Assembly: GCF_000377745.1 (NCBI RefSeq)
Contig: NZ_KB898706.1
Coordinates: 1,228,936-1,292,935, forward strand
Origin: Gilvimarinus chinensis DSM 19667
GTDB taxonomy: Bacteria > Pseudomonadota > Gammaproteobacteria > Pseudomonadales > Cellvibrionaceae
Length of the DNA stretch: 64,000 bases
Direction: 5' to 3'
Of this stretch, positions 51,649 through 60,182 are shown piece after piece. Every line of letters begins with the position of its first letter. Within the stretch, counting starts at the first letter, position 1. The notes beneath the pieces are model-generated. The model searched no databases. It worked only from the letters and a program-made list of their open reading frames with translations, and had not been told where the DNA came from. A program made the translations under genes and the position numbers.

Positions 51649-54147
51649 ATGTTAGGCCACGCCCGCCCACTTGCATTGGCAATACTTGCACTATTAGGCA
51701 TGAGTGCAACAGCCGCTACCAATTTAGAACTAACCGAACAAGGCTATTTTTCTCGTCCTGGTCTGGATGTCACTGTGTTTGCAGATATTTATCCAGATGG
51801 TCATCAAACGGGCGTTACCGTGATTCAGCATGGTGTGCGCACTGCGGCCAATGGCGATTTGCGACTAGAGATTTCCCCCGGTCAGTGGTCTCCTGTACCT
51901 CGAGGGGTAGGCGATGCCCACGTGGATTATAAAAATCAGCGTATTTCGCAAACGCTCGCCTATCCGGATGACAGTAAAAACCAAAAAGGTTTTAACCCCA
52001 TCGACTACCCGGATTTAAATTTCAGTTATCAGGTTCATGTTGAGGTACTGACCGACAACAGTGTGAAAGTCAGTGTGGACTTAAAAAAGCCGTTGCCGGA
52101 TGAATGGATTGGTAAAGTTGGTTTTAATTTCGAGCTATTCCCAGGAGATTTATTTGGCGCGTCATATTTAATGGATGAGCTGAGTGGCATCTTCCCCACT
52201 CAGCCCAACGGGCCTTTAATGCACACCCATGGCGAGTGGTTGGCAGAGCCTTTAGCGACGGGAAAGACACTGGTCGTTGCCCCGGAATCTGAAAAACAAA
52301 GATTGCGCATTGAGCGCGTTAAAGGCGGCGAGCTGGAGTTGTGGGATGGGCGAACTAATCATAACAACGGCTGGTACATTGTGCGCTCACTGGTGCCAAA
52401 AGGGGCCAGTAACAATGCGATTGAGTGGGTAATCACGCCTAATGTTATTGAGGGCTGGGAGTATGAACCAGTAATTCAGGTTTCGCAGTTGGGTTACGGT
52501 GTATCGCAAACTAAAGGCGCGGTAATAGAACAGGACAGTCGCGACACCAAAGCCAGCGAAGTAGAGCTTTTAAAATTGGGCGCAGATGGTCCTGTGCTGG
52601 TGAAAAAATCTAAGCCTAAACCCTGGGGTTCGTTTTTACGCTATCACTATTTGCAGTTTGATTTTTCAGAGGTGACGGAGCCTGGCATGTATCAGCTGCG
52701 TTATCGGAATAAAAAATCTCAGCCGTTTAAAATTGGGGCCGATGTTTATTCACGCCATGCTTGGCAGCCAACACTTGAGTACTATTTACCGGTTCAAATG
52801 TGTCATATGCGCGTCAACGAAAAGTATCGCGTTTGGCACGACAAGTGTCATCACGATGATGCCTTAATGTCGCCTGTTAATTACAACCATATTGATGGGT
52901 ACTTGTCAGGCGAATCTACGCTTACCAGTTTTAAGCCAGGGCAACCGGTGCCTGGGTTGAACAAAGGTGGCTGGCACGATGCTGGCGACTACGACTTACG
53001 TGTCGAGTCGCAAATTGGCACTATCTGGCTGCTGGCCATGATGGTGGAAGAGTTCGGCTTAAATTACGATGCGACGTTAATTGATCAGGATAAACAGCTG
53101 GTAGAAATTCATCAGGCGGATGGAAAAAACGACGCTCTACAACAAATTGAGCATGGCCTATTAAGCGTATTAGGGGGTTATCAATCTTTGGGACGGTTGT
53201 ACCGAGGTATCATTGTGCCCACGGTTCGCCAATATGTGATGCTTGGCGATGCTGGTGCGCAAACCGATAATCTGGTTTTTCACCCCAGCCTTGAACCGGG
53301 CGAAGTCAAAGAGGGACGCTCTGGGACTCCAGACGATCGTTGGGTTTTTACCGAAGAAAACCCTGAACGCGAGCTGGACGTGGTGGCCGGGCTGGCCGCC
53401 GCGGCTCGGGTAATGAAAGGCTACAATGCAACCCTTGCCGAACAGTCACTGACCGCTGCTGAAGAGGTTTTTTCTAAAGCGTTTCCTTTGGCGGAAAAAA
53501 CAGGTGTCAAAGCGTTCGCTTTGGCAGAGCTTATTTTAAGCACCGGTAAAAAAGCGTATGTCGATCAGCTTATAGCGATGCAGGACGATTTAGTCGCTGA
53601 TATTGATAATACTGCCTGGGTTATTGGCCGGGTGATGGACAAAACACAAAACCAGGAGTTTATAACGGCCATTAAAAACGCAGTGGTGGATCAGCAGCAG
53701 CGCGTGCAACAACAAGCTGCACAAACACCCTATGGCGTACCCTATAAACCGCACATCTGGGGCGCTGGCTGGGGAATTCAGGAATTTGGTGTAAAACAAT
53801 ACTTTGCTCACAAAACCTGGCCGGAGATTGCCGACGCTAGTATTTTTGTTAATGCTCTAAACTTTGTACTGGGGGTACACCCGGGCAGTAATACACAGTC
53901 TTTTGCCTCGGGAGTAGGTTCAGAGTCAGCGCTGGTAGCCTATGGGGTGAATCGAGCGGATTGGTCTTATATTCCGGGTGGTGTCATTTCTGGAACCGCA
54001 TTGATACGCCCGGATTTACCCGAGCTGAAGACCTGGCCCTTCTTTTGGCAACAAACCGAATATGTGATGGGTGGGGGGGCGACCAACTATATGTTTTTAG
54101 TGTTGGCGGTTGAGGCCCTGGAAAAAGCCTCGGCAACCGTACATTAA
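51649..54147 (+). CDS. GH9 glycoside hydrolase (cellulase/beta-glucanase type)
   Basis: An 832-residue exported protein with a signal peptide ending ATAA. The N-terminal ~280 residues are a beta-rich region, followed by an Ig-like CelD_N domain (YEPVIQVSQLGYG..., then FDFSEVTEPGMYQLRYRN). The (alpha/alpha)6 catalytic part has GGWHDAGDYDLR with D444 and D447, VHPGSNTQSFASGVG, and the proton donor E804 in EYVMGGG. It hydrolyses beta-1,4- or mixed-linkage glucans. The extra N-terminal domain before CelD_N is unusual. No cellulose-binding module. Convergent with a GH5 cellulase gene. Confidence 0.9.
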   Translation: MLGHARPLALAILALLGMSATAATNLELTEQGYFSRPGLDVTVFADIYPDGHQTGVTVIQHGVRTAANGDLRLEISPGQWSPVPRGVGDAHVDYKNQRISQTLAYPDDSKNQKGFNPIDYPDLNFSYQVHVEVLTDNSVKVSVDLKKPLPDEWIGKVGFNFELFPGDLFGASYLMDELSGIFPTQPNGPLMHTHGEWLAEPLATGKTLVVAPESEKQRLRIERVKGGELELWDGRTNHNNGWYIVRSLVPKGASNNAIEWVITPNVIEGWEYEPVIQVSQLGYGVSQTKGAVIEQDSRDTKASEVELLKLGADGPVLVKKSKPKPWGSFLRYHYLQFDFSEVTEPGMYQLRYRNKKSQPFKIGADVYSRHAWQPTLEYYLPVQMCHMRVNEKYRVWHDKCHHDDALMSPVNYNHIDGYLSGESTLTSFKPGQPVPGLNKGGWHDAGDYDLRVESQIGTIWLLAMMVEEFGLNYDATLIDQDKQLVEIHQADGKNDALQQIEHGLLSVLGGYQSLGRLYRGIIVPTVRQYVMLGDAGAQTDNLVFHPSLEPGEVKEGRSGTPDDRWVFTEENPERELDVVAGLAAAARVMKGYNATLAEQSLTAAEEVFSKAFPLAEKTGVKAFALAELILSTGKKAYVDQLIAMQDDLVADIDNTAWVIGRVMDKTQNQEFITAIKNAVVDQQQRVQQQAAQTPYGVPYKPHIWGAGWGIQEFGVKQYFAHKTWPEIADASIFVNALNFVLGVHPGSNTQSFASGVGSESALVAYGVNRADWSYIPGGVISGTALIRPDLPELKTWPFFWQQTEYVMGGGATNYMFLVLAVEALEKASATVH

Positions 54148-54189
54148 GTGGGCTAGAGGGGCCGGATACCCACCGCTGGATATCTGGCC

Positions 54190-55194
54190 TTACTTCTTGT
54201 CAACGCTGTAGTTGACCTGGTGCCAGTTTTTTATGATGGACTTAACATAAAGCCCTGATTCCGTTAAATCGTCATCTGTCCAGTTGCCGTCGGGTTTTGT
54301 CCCGGGTTTGAGCATAGAGGCACCTTCTTGCTTATCGTTCAGTGCCCAGTTGGCGTGGGACAGGTTATGTTCACGCATAAATGTGAGCCATTGTTCAGTA
54401 CTCTCTCTGTCAACGGCTCCGTCACCATTGGCATTGACGGTACCCCACTCTGTAACCATCAGGGCAGCCCCTTGATCTAATGCTTGCTCGGCCTTGTTTC
54501 TGAGTGCCTGTTTGTGGGTTCCAGCGTAAAAATGCAGTGTGTAGGCAATATTGTCATAGCCTGTGATAGGGCTTTCGGCGGCTTTATCTACGTCTTGTGA
54601 CCAGGTTTGGGTGCCCACAATTATCAGGTTGTCCGGGTCTATCGCGCGAATATGAGCGATGAGCGTTTCCGCATAGGGTTTGATCACCGTGTGCCAGTCG
54701 GTATCCGCTAACGGTTCATTGTAAATTTCATAAATAATGTTATTCGTATCACCGTATTTCGTGGCGAAGTGGTCGAAGAAAGCAATGGCGTTTTTGGGGT
54801 GATCTTCAGCGTGGTGGGCATGCCAATCCAGAATGACATACATGCCCTGTTCAATCGCAGCATCAATAACCGTTTCCGCTTTCTTAATGTTTTCATCCGG
54901 GTGCGTGAGCATTCCGCCGTGTGCACCTGCGCCAATGGCTGCGCGAATGATGGGGGCGTTCCACTGCTCTTGCAGGTAGTTAACTACCTCGCGGTTATAG
55001 TATCGATCTGCGTTCCACCCGGTATTACTCCAAAAAAGGCTGGGACCGGCCAGGGAGACAGGTGCTCCGCTGGCATCTAGAATTTGGTTACCGTCGACCT
55101 TGAGGGCTCCGTGGGTTTGAACTGCCGTGGCTGCCGAGGCCTGGTTGTGTAAAACCAGGGCTAGCCCCAGGGAGAGCAGAGTTTTGGTGGGCAT
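54190..55194 (-). CDS. GH5 endo-beta-1,4-glucanase (subfamily 2-like)
   Basis: A 334-residue exported enzyme, signal peptide ending ASA. It has the GH5_2 pattern: SLAGPSLFWSNTGWNADRYYNREVVNYLQ, IRAAIGA, VILDWHAHHAEDHPKNAI, IIYEIYNEPL with acid/base E160, YTLHFYAGTHKQALRNKA, and MVTEWGT with nucleophile E249, followed by WALNDKQEGASML. It cuts internal bonds of cellulose or related beta-glucans. No binding module, so it probably acts on soluble or amorphous substrate. Its 3' end faces the GH9 gene 43 bases away, forming a functionally matched convergent pair. Confidence 0.95.
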   Translation of the reverse strand: MPTKTLLSLGLALVLHNQASAATAVQTHGALKVDGNQILDASGAPVSLAGPSLFWSNTGWNADRYYNREVVNYLQEQWNAPIIRAAIGAGAHGGMLTHPDENIKKAETVIDAAIEQGMYVILDWHAHHAEDHPKNAIAFFDHFATKYGDTNNIIYEIYNEPLADTDWHTVIKPYAETLIAHIRAIDPDNLIIVGTQTWSQDVDKAAESPITGYDNIAYTLHFYAGTHKQALRNKAEQALDQGAALMVTEWGTVNANGDGAVDRESTEQWLTFMREHNLSHANWALNDKQEGASMLKPGTKPDGNWTDDDLTESGLYVKSIIKNWHQVNYSVDKK

Positions 55195-55397
55195 TGTGAT
55201 CTGACCTTGTTATATTGACGAAAGTTTGATGGTAGTCAGACCGCGTCGCGCTGTCTATTTACCAACGGGCGTCACAACAGTTCTTAACCGCAGAGCTTAG
55301 GCATCTGTCGGAGTGCTAAGCGCGACAGAATCGACTATTGTTAAATGCAGCCTTATCACGCTGTATAAGATGACACTATAAGTCGGAGATGCACTGT

Positions 55398-57803
55398 ATG
55401 TTTCTGTTGTCGCTGGTTGCTTTTATCGCGCTTTTAACCGTTGTGCTTTATTACCCCCTCGCCCTGCCGGTAGGATCGGTGGTGATCTTATTGGGGTTAT
55501 TTATCCTTACTTATTTATCGGCCTGGATGTGGTTATTGTTAATTCCTGCCGCCCTGATTGTCGCTGTACTGAATGTCCCGCAGCTACGACGCCGTGTATT
55601 AACCGATCCCGCCTATCATTTCCTGCAAAAGGCCATGCCGCCCATGAGTGTCACCGAGCGCGAGGCTATGGAGGCGGGCACTACATGGTGGGAGAAAGAC
55701 CTGTTTAGCGGCCGTCCGAATTGGAAAAAGTTTATTGATATTGAATTGCCTCAGCTATCTGAAAAAGAGCAGAGCTTCCTCGATAATGAAGTTGAAGAGC
55801 TGTGTGGCTTGATAGACGAATGGCAGATTTTTAAGGATCAGGATCTCTCGCCAGCCGCTTGGGAGTATTTAAAGAAAAAGGGCTTTTTTGGTTTGATTAT
55901 TCCCGAAGAGTTCGGGGGGCGTGATTTTAGCCCTTATGCACAAAGCCGCATTATGAGCAAAATTGCCAGCCGCTCAGTGACCGCGGCAGTGACGGCCATG
56001 GTGCCCAACTCTCTTGGCCCCGGCGAGCTGTTGATGAAATACGGCACCGAAGACCAAAAACAACGTTGGCTGCCGGGGCTTGCTGATGGTAGTGAAATCC
56101 CCTGTTTTGGCTTAACCGGCCCTGAGGCGGGCTCCGATGCGGGCTCTATTCCCGATACCGGGATTGTGTGTAAAGGCGAGTTTGAAGGCCAAGAGGTGGT
56201 TGGCATTCGCCTGAATTTTTCCAAGCGCTGGATTACCTTAGCGCCGGTGGCCACCGTGGTTGGCTTGGCGTTTAAGCTCTATGACCCAGAGGGTTTACTG
56301 GGCGATGAGAATACCTCCGATTACGGAATCACCTGTGCACTGTTGCCGGCTAAGCATCCGGGTATTGAAATAGGGCCGCGTCACAATCCGGGGTCTCCGT
56401 TTATGAATGGCCCCATCAAGGGGACGGATGTATTTGTTCCTGTGGAGTGGATCATCGGTGGTCCAGCTATGGCCGGTAAAGGCTGGCGTATGCTGATTGA
56501 GTGCTTAGGTGCGGGTCGTGGTGTGTCCCTGCCAGCCCTGTCAACGGCCAGCGGTGAAATGAGCTACCTGACTGTGGGAGCTTATTCGCGCATTCGTCGC
56601 CAATTCAATATGGAAGTGGGCAAGTTTGAAGGTGTGCAAGAAGCTACCGCCGAGGTGGCGGCAAACGGTTATACCTTGGAAGCGTTTCGACAGTTGGTGA
56701 CCCGTGGTTTGGACAGTGGCGCACCTTCAGTGATGACGGCTATGGCCAAGTACCACGCGACCGAAATGATGCGCACCTCGGTTAATCATGCTATGGACGT
56801 AGTGAGCGGGCGCGCTATTCAACTCGGCCCCCGTAATTTTACCGCTTTTGCTTACCGCGCCTTGCCAGTGGCAATTACGGTGGAAGGGGCGAATATTCTT
56901 ACCCGCTCACTGATGATTTTTGGCCAGGGAGCGATGCGTTGTCATCCGTATTTATTCGATGAGGTGCAAACATTACAGGCGGAGGATAAAGAGTCCGCCA
57001 TGGTTGAGTTTGACCAGCTGTTTATGCGTCATTTAGGGCACGTATTTAGCAACATCACCCGCTTGAAATTATTTAGCTTTACCTGCGCACGTTTTAGCTC
57101 TACCCCGGTTAATGCCGATGATTTTTCGCGTGTCTGGTATCAGCGAATCAATCACATGAGTGCCGCCTTTGCGGTAGCCGCTGATGTCGCACTGGGTGTA
57201 TTAGGCGGCGATTTAAAGCGGCGTGAACTCTTGTCTGCTCGCTTAGGGGATGTACATAGCCAGCTGTTTATTGCCTGCAGTATTCTTAAGTTTCACAGTG
57301 CTCACCCTCGCACCGCAGAAGAAGATGCTCACGCTGAATTCGCGTTGAAGAGTGCTTTGTATAAGGCGCAAAATGCGCTCTTAGCGTTTTATGCCAATTT
57401 CCCCTCAAAAGCCATCGGCTGGGCATTTAAGTTTGCGAGCTTCCCTCTGGGGCGTGCGTACAGCGGGCCAAGCGATGCGGACATTCGTCAGCTAGGCGGC
57501 TTGATCATGGAGGCTAACCCGGTGCGCAAGATGTTGGCGGACTATGTGTACCTTAACGATAACCCTGAAGACGCGGTAGGACGTGTGGAAACGACCTATC
57601 AAATGTTGCTGGAGCTGGGAGACGTTTGGCATACCTTCAGCCGTGCGCAGGCAAAGGGTGAGTTGACAGGCGATACTGTGGAAGAACGCCTAGAGGATGC
57701 CGTAGTAAAAGGTGTGATTCAACAAGCAGATGTGGAGCCTTTAAAGGTTTATGATGCCAGACGTTATGATTGCTTGTTAACGGATAATTTCGATAAGCTG
57801 TAA
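55398..57803 (+). CDS. fadE: Acyl-CoA dehydrogenase, FadE type
   Basis: An 801-residue protein. ATG 55398 has GGAG nine bases upstream, whereas ATG 55389 directly abuts it, so 55398 is the likely start. The N-terminal ~60 residues are two hydrophobic segments, as in E. coli FadE. Flavoprotein motifs: FGGRDFSPYAQSRIM, CFGLTGPEAGSDAGSIPDTG, KRWITLAPVATVVGLAF, KFEGVQEATAEVAANGY and GANILTRSLMIFGQGAMRCHP. It catalyses the first step of fatty-acid beta-oxidation, and its membrane anchor suits electron transfer to ETF or quinone. Length is close to E. coli FadE (814). Confidence 0.93.
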   Translation: MFLLSLVAFIALLTVVLYYPLALPVGSVVILLGLFILTYLSAWMWLLLIPAALIVAVLNVPQLRRRVLTDPAYHFLQKAMPPMSVTEREAMEAGTTWWEKDLFSGRPNWKKFIDIELPQLSEKEQSFLDNEVEELCGLIDEWQIFKDQDLSPAAWEYLKKKGFFGLIIPEEFGGRDFSPYAQSRIMSKIASRSVTAAVTAMVPNSLGPGELLMKYGTEDQKQRWLPGLADGSEIPCFGLTGPEAGSDAGSIPDTGIVCKGEFEGQEVVGIRLNFSKRWITLAPVATVVGLAFKLYDPEGLLGDENTSDYGITCALLPAKHPGIEIGPRHNPGSPFMNGPIKGTDVFVPVEWIIGGPAMAGKGWRMLIECLGAGRGVSLPALSTASGEMSYLTVGAYSRIRRQFNMEVGKFEGVQEATAEVAANGYTLEAFRQLVTRGLDSGAPSVMTAMAKYHATEMMRTSVNHAMDVVSGRAIQLGPRNFTAFAYRALPVAITVEGANILTRSLMIFGQGAMRCHPYLFDEVQTLQAEDKESAMVEFDQLFMRHLGHVFSNITRLKLFSFTCARFSSTPVNADDFSRVWYQRINHMSAAFAVAADVALGVLGGDLKRRELLSARLGDVHSQLFIACSILKFHSAHPRTAEEDAHAEFALKSALYKAQNALLAFYANFPSKAIGWAFKFASFPLGRAYSGPSDADIRQLGGLIMEANPVRKMLADYVYLNDNPEDAVGRVETTYQMLLELGDVWHTFSRAQAKGELTGDTVEERLEDAVVKGVIQQADVEPLKVYDARRYDCLLTDNFDKL

Positions 57804-57877
57804 CCATCCTTTTCTATTTAGATTTGTCGGCCGGAGCTTCCCGCTCTGGCCGATATCATAATAATAATGGAGTACCT

Positions 57878-58798
57878 ATGAGTTGGCTCCCCGATAGTGA
57901 ACCACACTGCCGTCAAAAAAAGAGCAACACTAAAGAGGCTGTGGACGTAATTATTACTCCCAACTCCCGTGACTTGGAAGGCTTCAGTGTCCGGCGTGCG
58001 CTTCCCTCCGTTGAGTGTCGGGCGGTAGGCCCTTTTGTTTTCTTTGATCACATGGAAGCCAATGAAAGTTCACCAGAGAAAGGGCTGGCGGTAAAGCCAC
58101 ATCCCCATATCGGTCTCTCAACACTGACCTATCTGTACGAAGGGTCGATAGTGCATCGTGATAGTTTGGGCTTTAAACAGTTAATTCGCCCAGGAGCCGT
58201 TAACTGGATGACAGCAGGTAGGGGAATTGTACATTCCGAACGTTCTCCCGAGAGCTCTGACCTGGCTTCACAGCAACTTATGGGGTTGCAAGTATGGGCG
58301 GCACTACCCAAAGAGATGGAGCAATGCGCTCCATCGTTCACACATTACAGTACTTCAAGCTTGCCAGAGTTCTCAGCCAGCGGTGCCTTTGTGCGTGTGG
58401 TAGCGGGTGACTGTTTTGGATTACACGCTAAGTTGACCACGCCATCACCCTTGTTTTTTGTGGATATCCAGCTTGAGCCCAACTCGTGTCTGCAGCTAGA
58501 CATAGAGTATACCGAGCGAGCGTTCTATGTGGTTAGCGGCAGCGTCGAAGTTGATTCTGTGCTTTATAGCGTAGGTGAAATGGTAGTTTTAAAACCTGAT
58601 GCAGAGATAATGTTAAAGACGCAGACGGGTGTTTCAATTGTGGCTATAGGCGGGGAGCCCTTGGACGGTCCGCGACATATTTGGTGGAACTTTGTCGCAA
58701 CGGATCGACAATTGATTGAGCAGGCAAAGGCTGATTGGCAGGCGGGGCGGTTCGGCCATGTTCCGGGCGATAGCGAATTTGTACCCTTGCCAAGTTAA
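57878..58798 (+). CDS. Pirin family protein
   Basis: A 306-residue bicupin. ATG 57878 is preceded by TGGAG and is preferred over an in-frame start at 57824. The pirin signature appears as RRALPSVECRAVGPFVFFDHME, then HPHIGLSTLTYLYEGSIVHRDSLG and INWMTAGRGIVHSER-like text (VNWMTAGRGIVHSER), giving the two His pairs and Glu that bind iron in the N-terminal cupin. Some pirins have quercetin 2,3-dioxygenase activity and others regulate metabolism; the role here is not determinable. It is encoded 74 bases after fadE. Confidence 0.92.
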   Translation: MSWLPDSEPHCRQKKSNTKEAVDVIITPNSRDLEGFSVRRALPSVECRAVGPFVFFDHMEANESSPEKGLAVKPHPHIGLSTLTYLYEGSIVHRDSLGFKQLIRPGAVNWMTAGRGIVHSERSPESSDLASQQLMGLQVWAALPKEMEQCAPSFTHYSTSSLPEFSASGAFVRVVAGDCFGLHAKLTTPSPLFFVDIQLEPNSCLQLDIEYTERAFYVVSGSVEVDSVLYSVGEMVVLKPDAEIMLKTQTGVSIVAIGGEPLDGPRHIWWNFVATDRQLIEQAKADWQAGRFGHVPGDSEFVPLPS

Positions 58799-58897
58799 TC
58801 GTCACAGCGAATTCTGGTGAGCCAGTAATCTTTTAGCTCTGGTTAACTATCTCAAGTATAATCGACAGAGACCTATACTTTGTCGGCGTACTTGTGC

Positions 58898-59404
58898 ATG
58901 AAGCGATTCGTTTTTCTCTTTTTTTTCACCATGATGTGCTTGTTTGTCCTTGAGCTTATGCCGTGGGGGCAAGTTTACGTTGTACAGCCGCTGACTGCGG
59001 GTTTGACTCGTATCTGTGCGTTCGTTATAGAAATATTCGGCCGCGACCTTAATGTCAGTGGTATTGTCCTGACCGATATTAAGACAGGTTTTGCGGTGCA
59101 AATTGCCGCAGGTTGTAATGGTATCGAGGCGATGATTCTACTCACTGCTGCAATGGTGGCTTTTCCAGCTTCGTGGCGCTATACCCTAAGTGGTATTGTG
59201 TTTGGTATGGCAGGGCTGCAATGTCTCAATGTGCTGCGAATAGTCAGTTTGTTTTTTTTAGGGTTATGGAACAGTACCGCTTTTGAATGGGCGCACCTAT
59301 ATGTTTGGCAAGCCTTAATAATGCTGGACTCATTGCTCATCTTTCTCATCTGGATTCGCTATAACGCGAAGGCTAAAGTTACCCATGAAACCGCGCCGGC
59401 TTGA
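58898..59404 (+). CDS. xrtH: Exosortase H (XrtH)
   Basis: A 168-residue membrane protein. ATG 58898 opens MKRFVFLFFFTMM; a longer TTG start at 58880 adds six residues. About six membrane segments are visible. The exosortase catalytic triad is present: C73 in AGCNGIEAMILL, R114 in LNVLRIVSLF, and H133 in FEWAHLYVWQ. Small size and immediate neighbour match the XrtH group, the sorting peptidase for proteins with an IPTLxxWG-CTERM tail. Exosortases cleave the C-terminal membrane tag of exported proteins in the cytoplasmic membrane. No such tail was found on any protein of this window, so its clients are elsewhere. Confidence 0.85.
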   Translation: MKRFVFLFFFTMMCLFVLELMPWGQVYVVQPLTAGLTRICAFVIEIFGRDLNVSGIVLTDIKTGFAVQIAAGCNGIEAMILLTAAMVAFPASWRYTLSGIVFGMAGLQCLNVLRIVSLFFLGLWNSTAFEWAHLYVWQALIMLDSLLIFLIWIRYNAKAKVTHETAPA

Positions 59405-59993
59405 TCCGCTCTTTTTGTATTTTGGTAAAGCGTTATTATGGTTGCCTGTTTTCTTCGTGTTCTGGTATTACCTTGCCGCATTATTCAGTGTGCCGGCTGC
59501 ACTGTTGGCTAAAGGGTTGGTGAATTTACTTTTTTCGGGATTAATCGACTCTTTGGAAATGAATGGCCGGCAACTGGAAGTCGTGACTTCATTGCTGATT
59601 GAGACTGATAGTGGTCGTGGCCAAGTCATTGTGACGTTAAACCCATTAATTTATTCGTGGAATATACCGGTTTTATTTGCGCTTTGTTTTGCCATTGAAG
59701 AGCAATACTTTTCCAATTTGCGCACACTTATCGCAGTAATGGCGCTTCTGCCTCTGCATGCATTTGGTCTGGCTGCCGATCTATTGGTCAGTCTGGCATT
59801 TAAGCTGGGCGAGAATGTATCATCACAGTTGGCATTAACGAGTTGGCAAAATGAAGCTGTGGCTCTGGCCTATCAATTTGGTTATTTGATGTTGCCAGTT
59901 ATTGGTGCCAGTACTATCTGGTTGTTAAGCCAGTATTCGGTGGTGAGCAAATTGGCGGGATCTCAAACAGAGTATGGGGCACGGAGCGGTTAA
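59385..59993 (+). CDS. Exosortase H-associated membrane protein
   Basis: A 202-residue membrane protein with about five hydrophobic segments, starting MKPRRLDPLFLYFGKALLWLP. It overlaps xrtH by 20 bases, so translation is coupled. The middle has a soluble, beta-like stretch (EVVTSLLIETDSGRGQVIVTLNPLIYSWNIP) typical of the partner found beside exosortase H. Probably works with XrtH in processing or in handling the cleaved product. Function of the partner family is not established as far as I know. Confidence 0.78.
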   Translation: MKPRRLDPLFLYFGKALLWLPVFFVFWYYLAALFSVPAALLAKGLVNLLFSGLIDSLEMNGRQLEVVTSLLIETDSGRGQVIVTLNPLIYSWNIPVLFALCFAIEEQYFSNLRTLIAVMALLPLHAFGLAADLLVSLAFKLGENVSSQLALTSWQNEAVALAYQFGYLMLPVIGASTIWLLSQYSVVSKLAGSQTEYGARSG

Positions 59994-60175
59994 TTTCCCT
60001 GAGGGTCTTCGCGCTGGCCGGCTGATTCGGCGGTGGCCTGGTCCAAATCACGACCTACTTCCAAACAGTTTTGATAGGCCTCATCCGAGGTTTCATAACT
60101 GCACCAGTAGTGATCATCGGTTTTAATGGTCGAGCAGCCGGTAGCTATCACAGTTAACAATATCCACACCTTCAT
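59990..60175 (-). CDS. Small lipoprotein
   Basis: A 61-residue protein. The frame is open to 60220, but ATG 60175 opens a lipoprotein signal MKVWILLTVIATGC, so it is the likely start, although the ribosome site is poor. The mature 48 residues contain WCSYETSDEAYQNCLEVGRDLDQATAES, with two Cys that may pair. Its stop overlaps the end of the convergent XrtH partner gene by 4 bases, and its start lies 7 bases after the GH79 gene stop, so the two are likely co-transcribed. No known family. Confidence 0.65.
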   Translation of the reverse strand: MKVWILLTVIATGCSTIKTDDHYWCSYETSDEAYQNCLEVGRDLDQATAESAGQREDPQGN

Positions 60176-60182
60176 TTTACTA

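Noticed and set aside
58898..59404. A rhomboid or archaeosortase assignment for the xrtH product
   Set aside because: The Cys/Arg/His triad with the CNGIEA and NVLR motifs and the adjacent partner fit exosortase H better.
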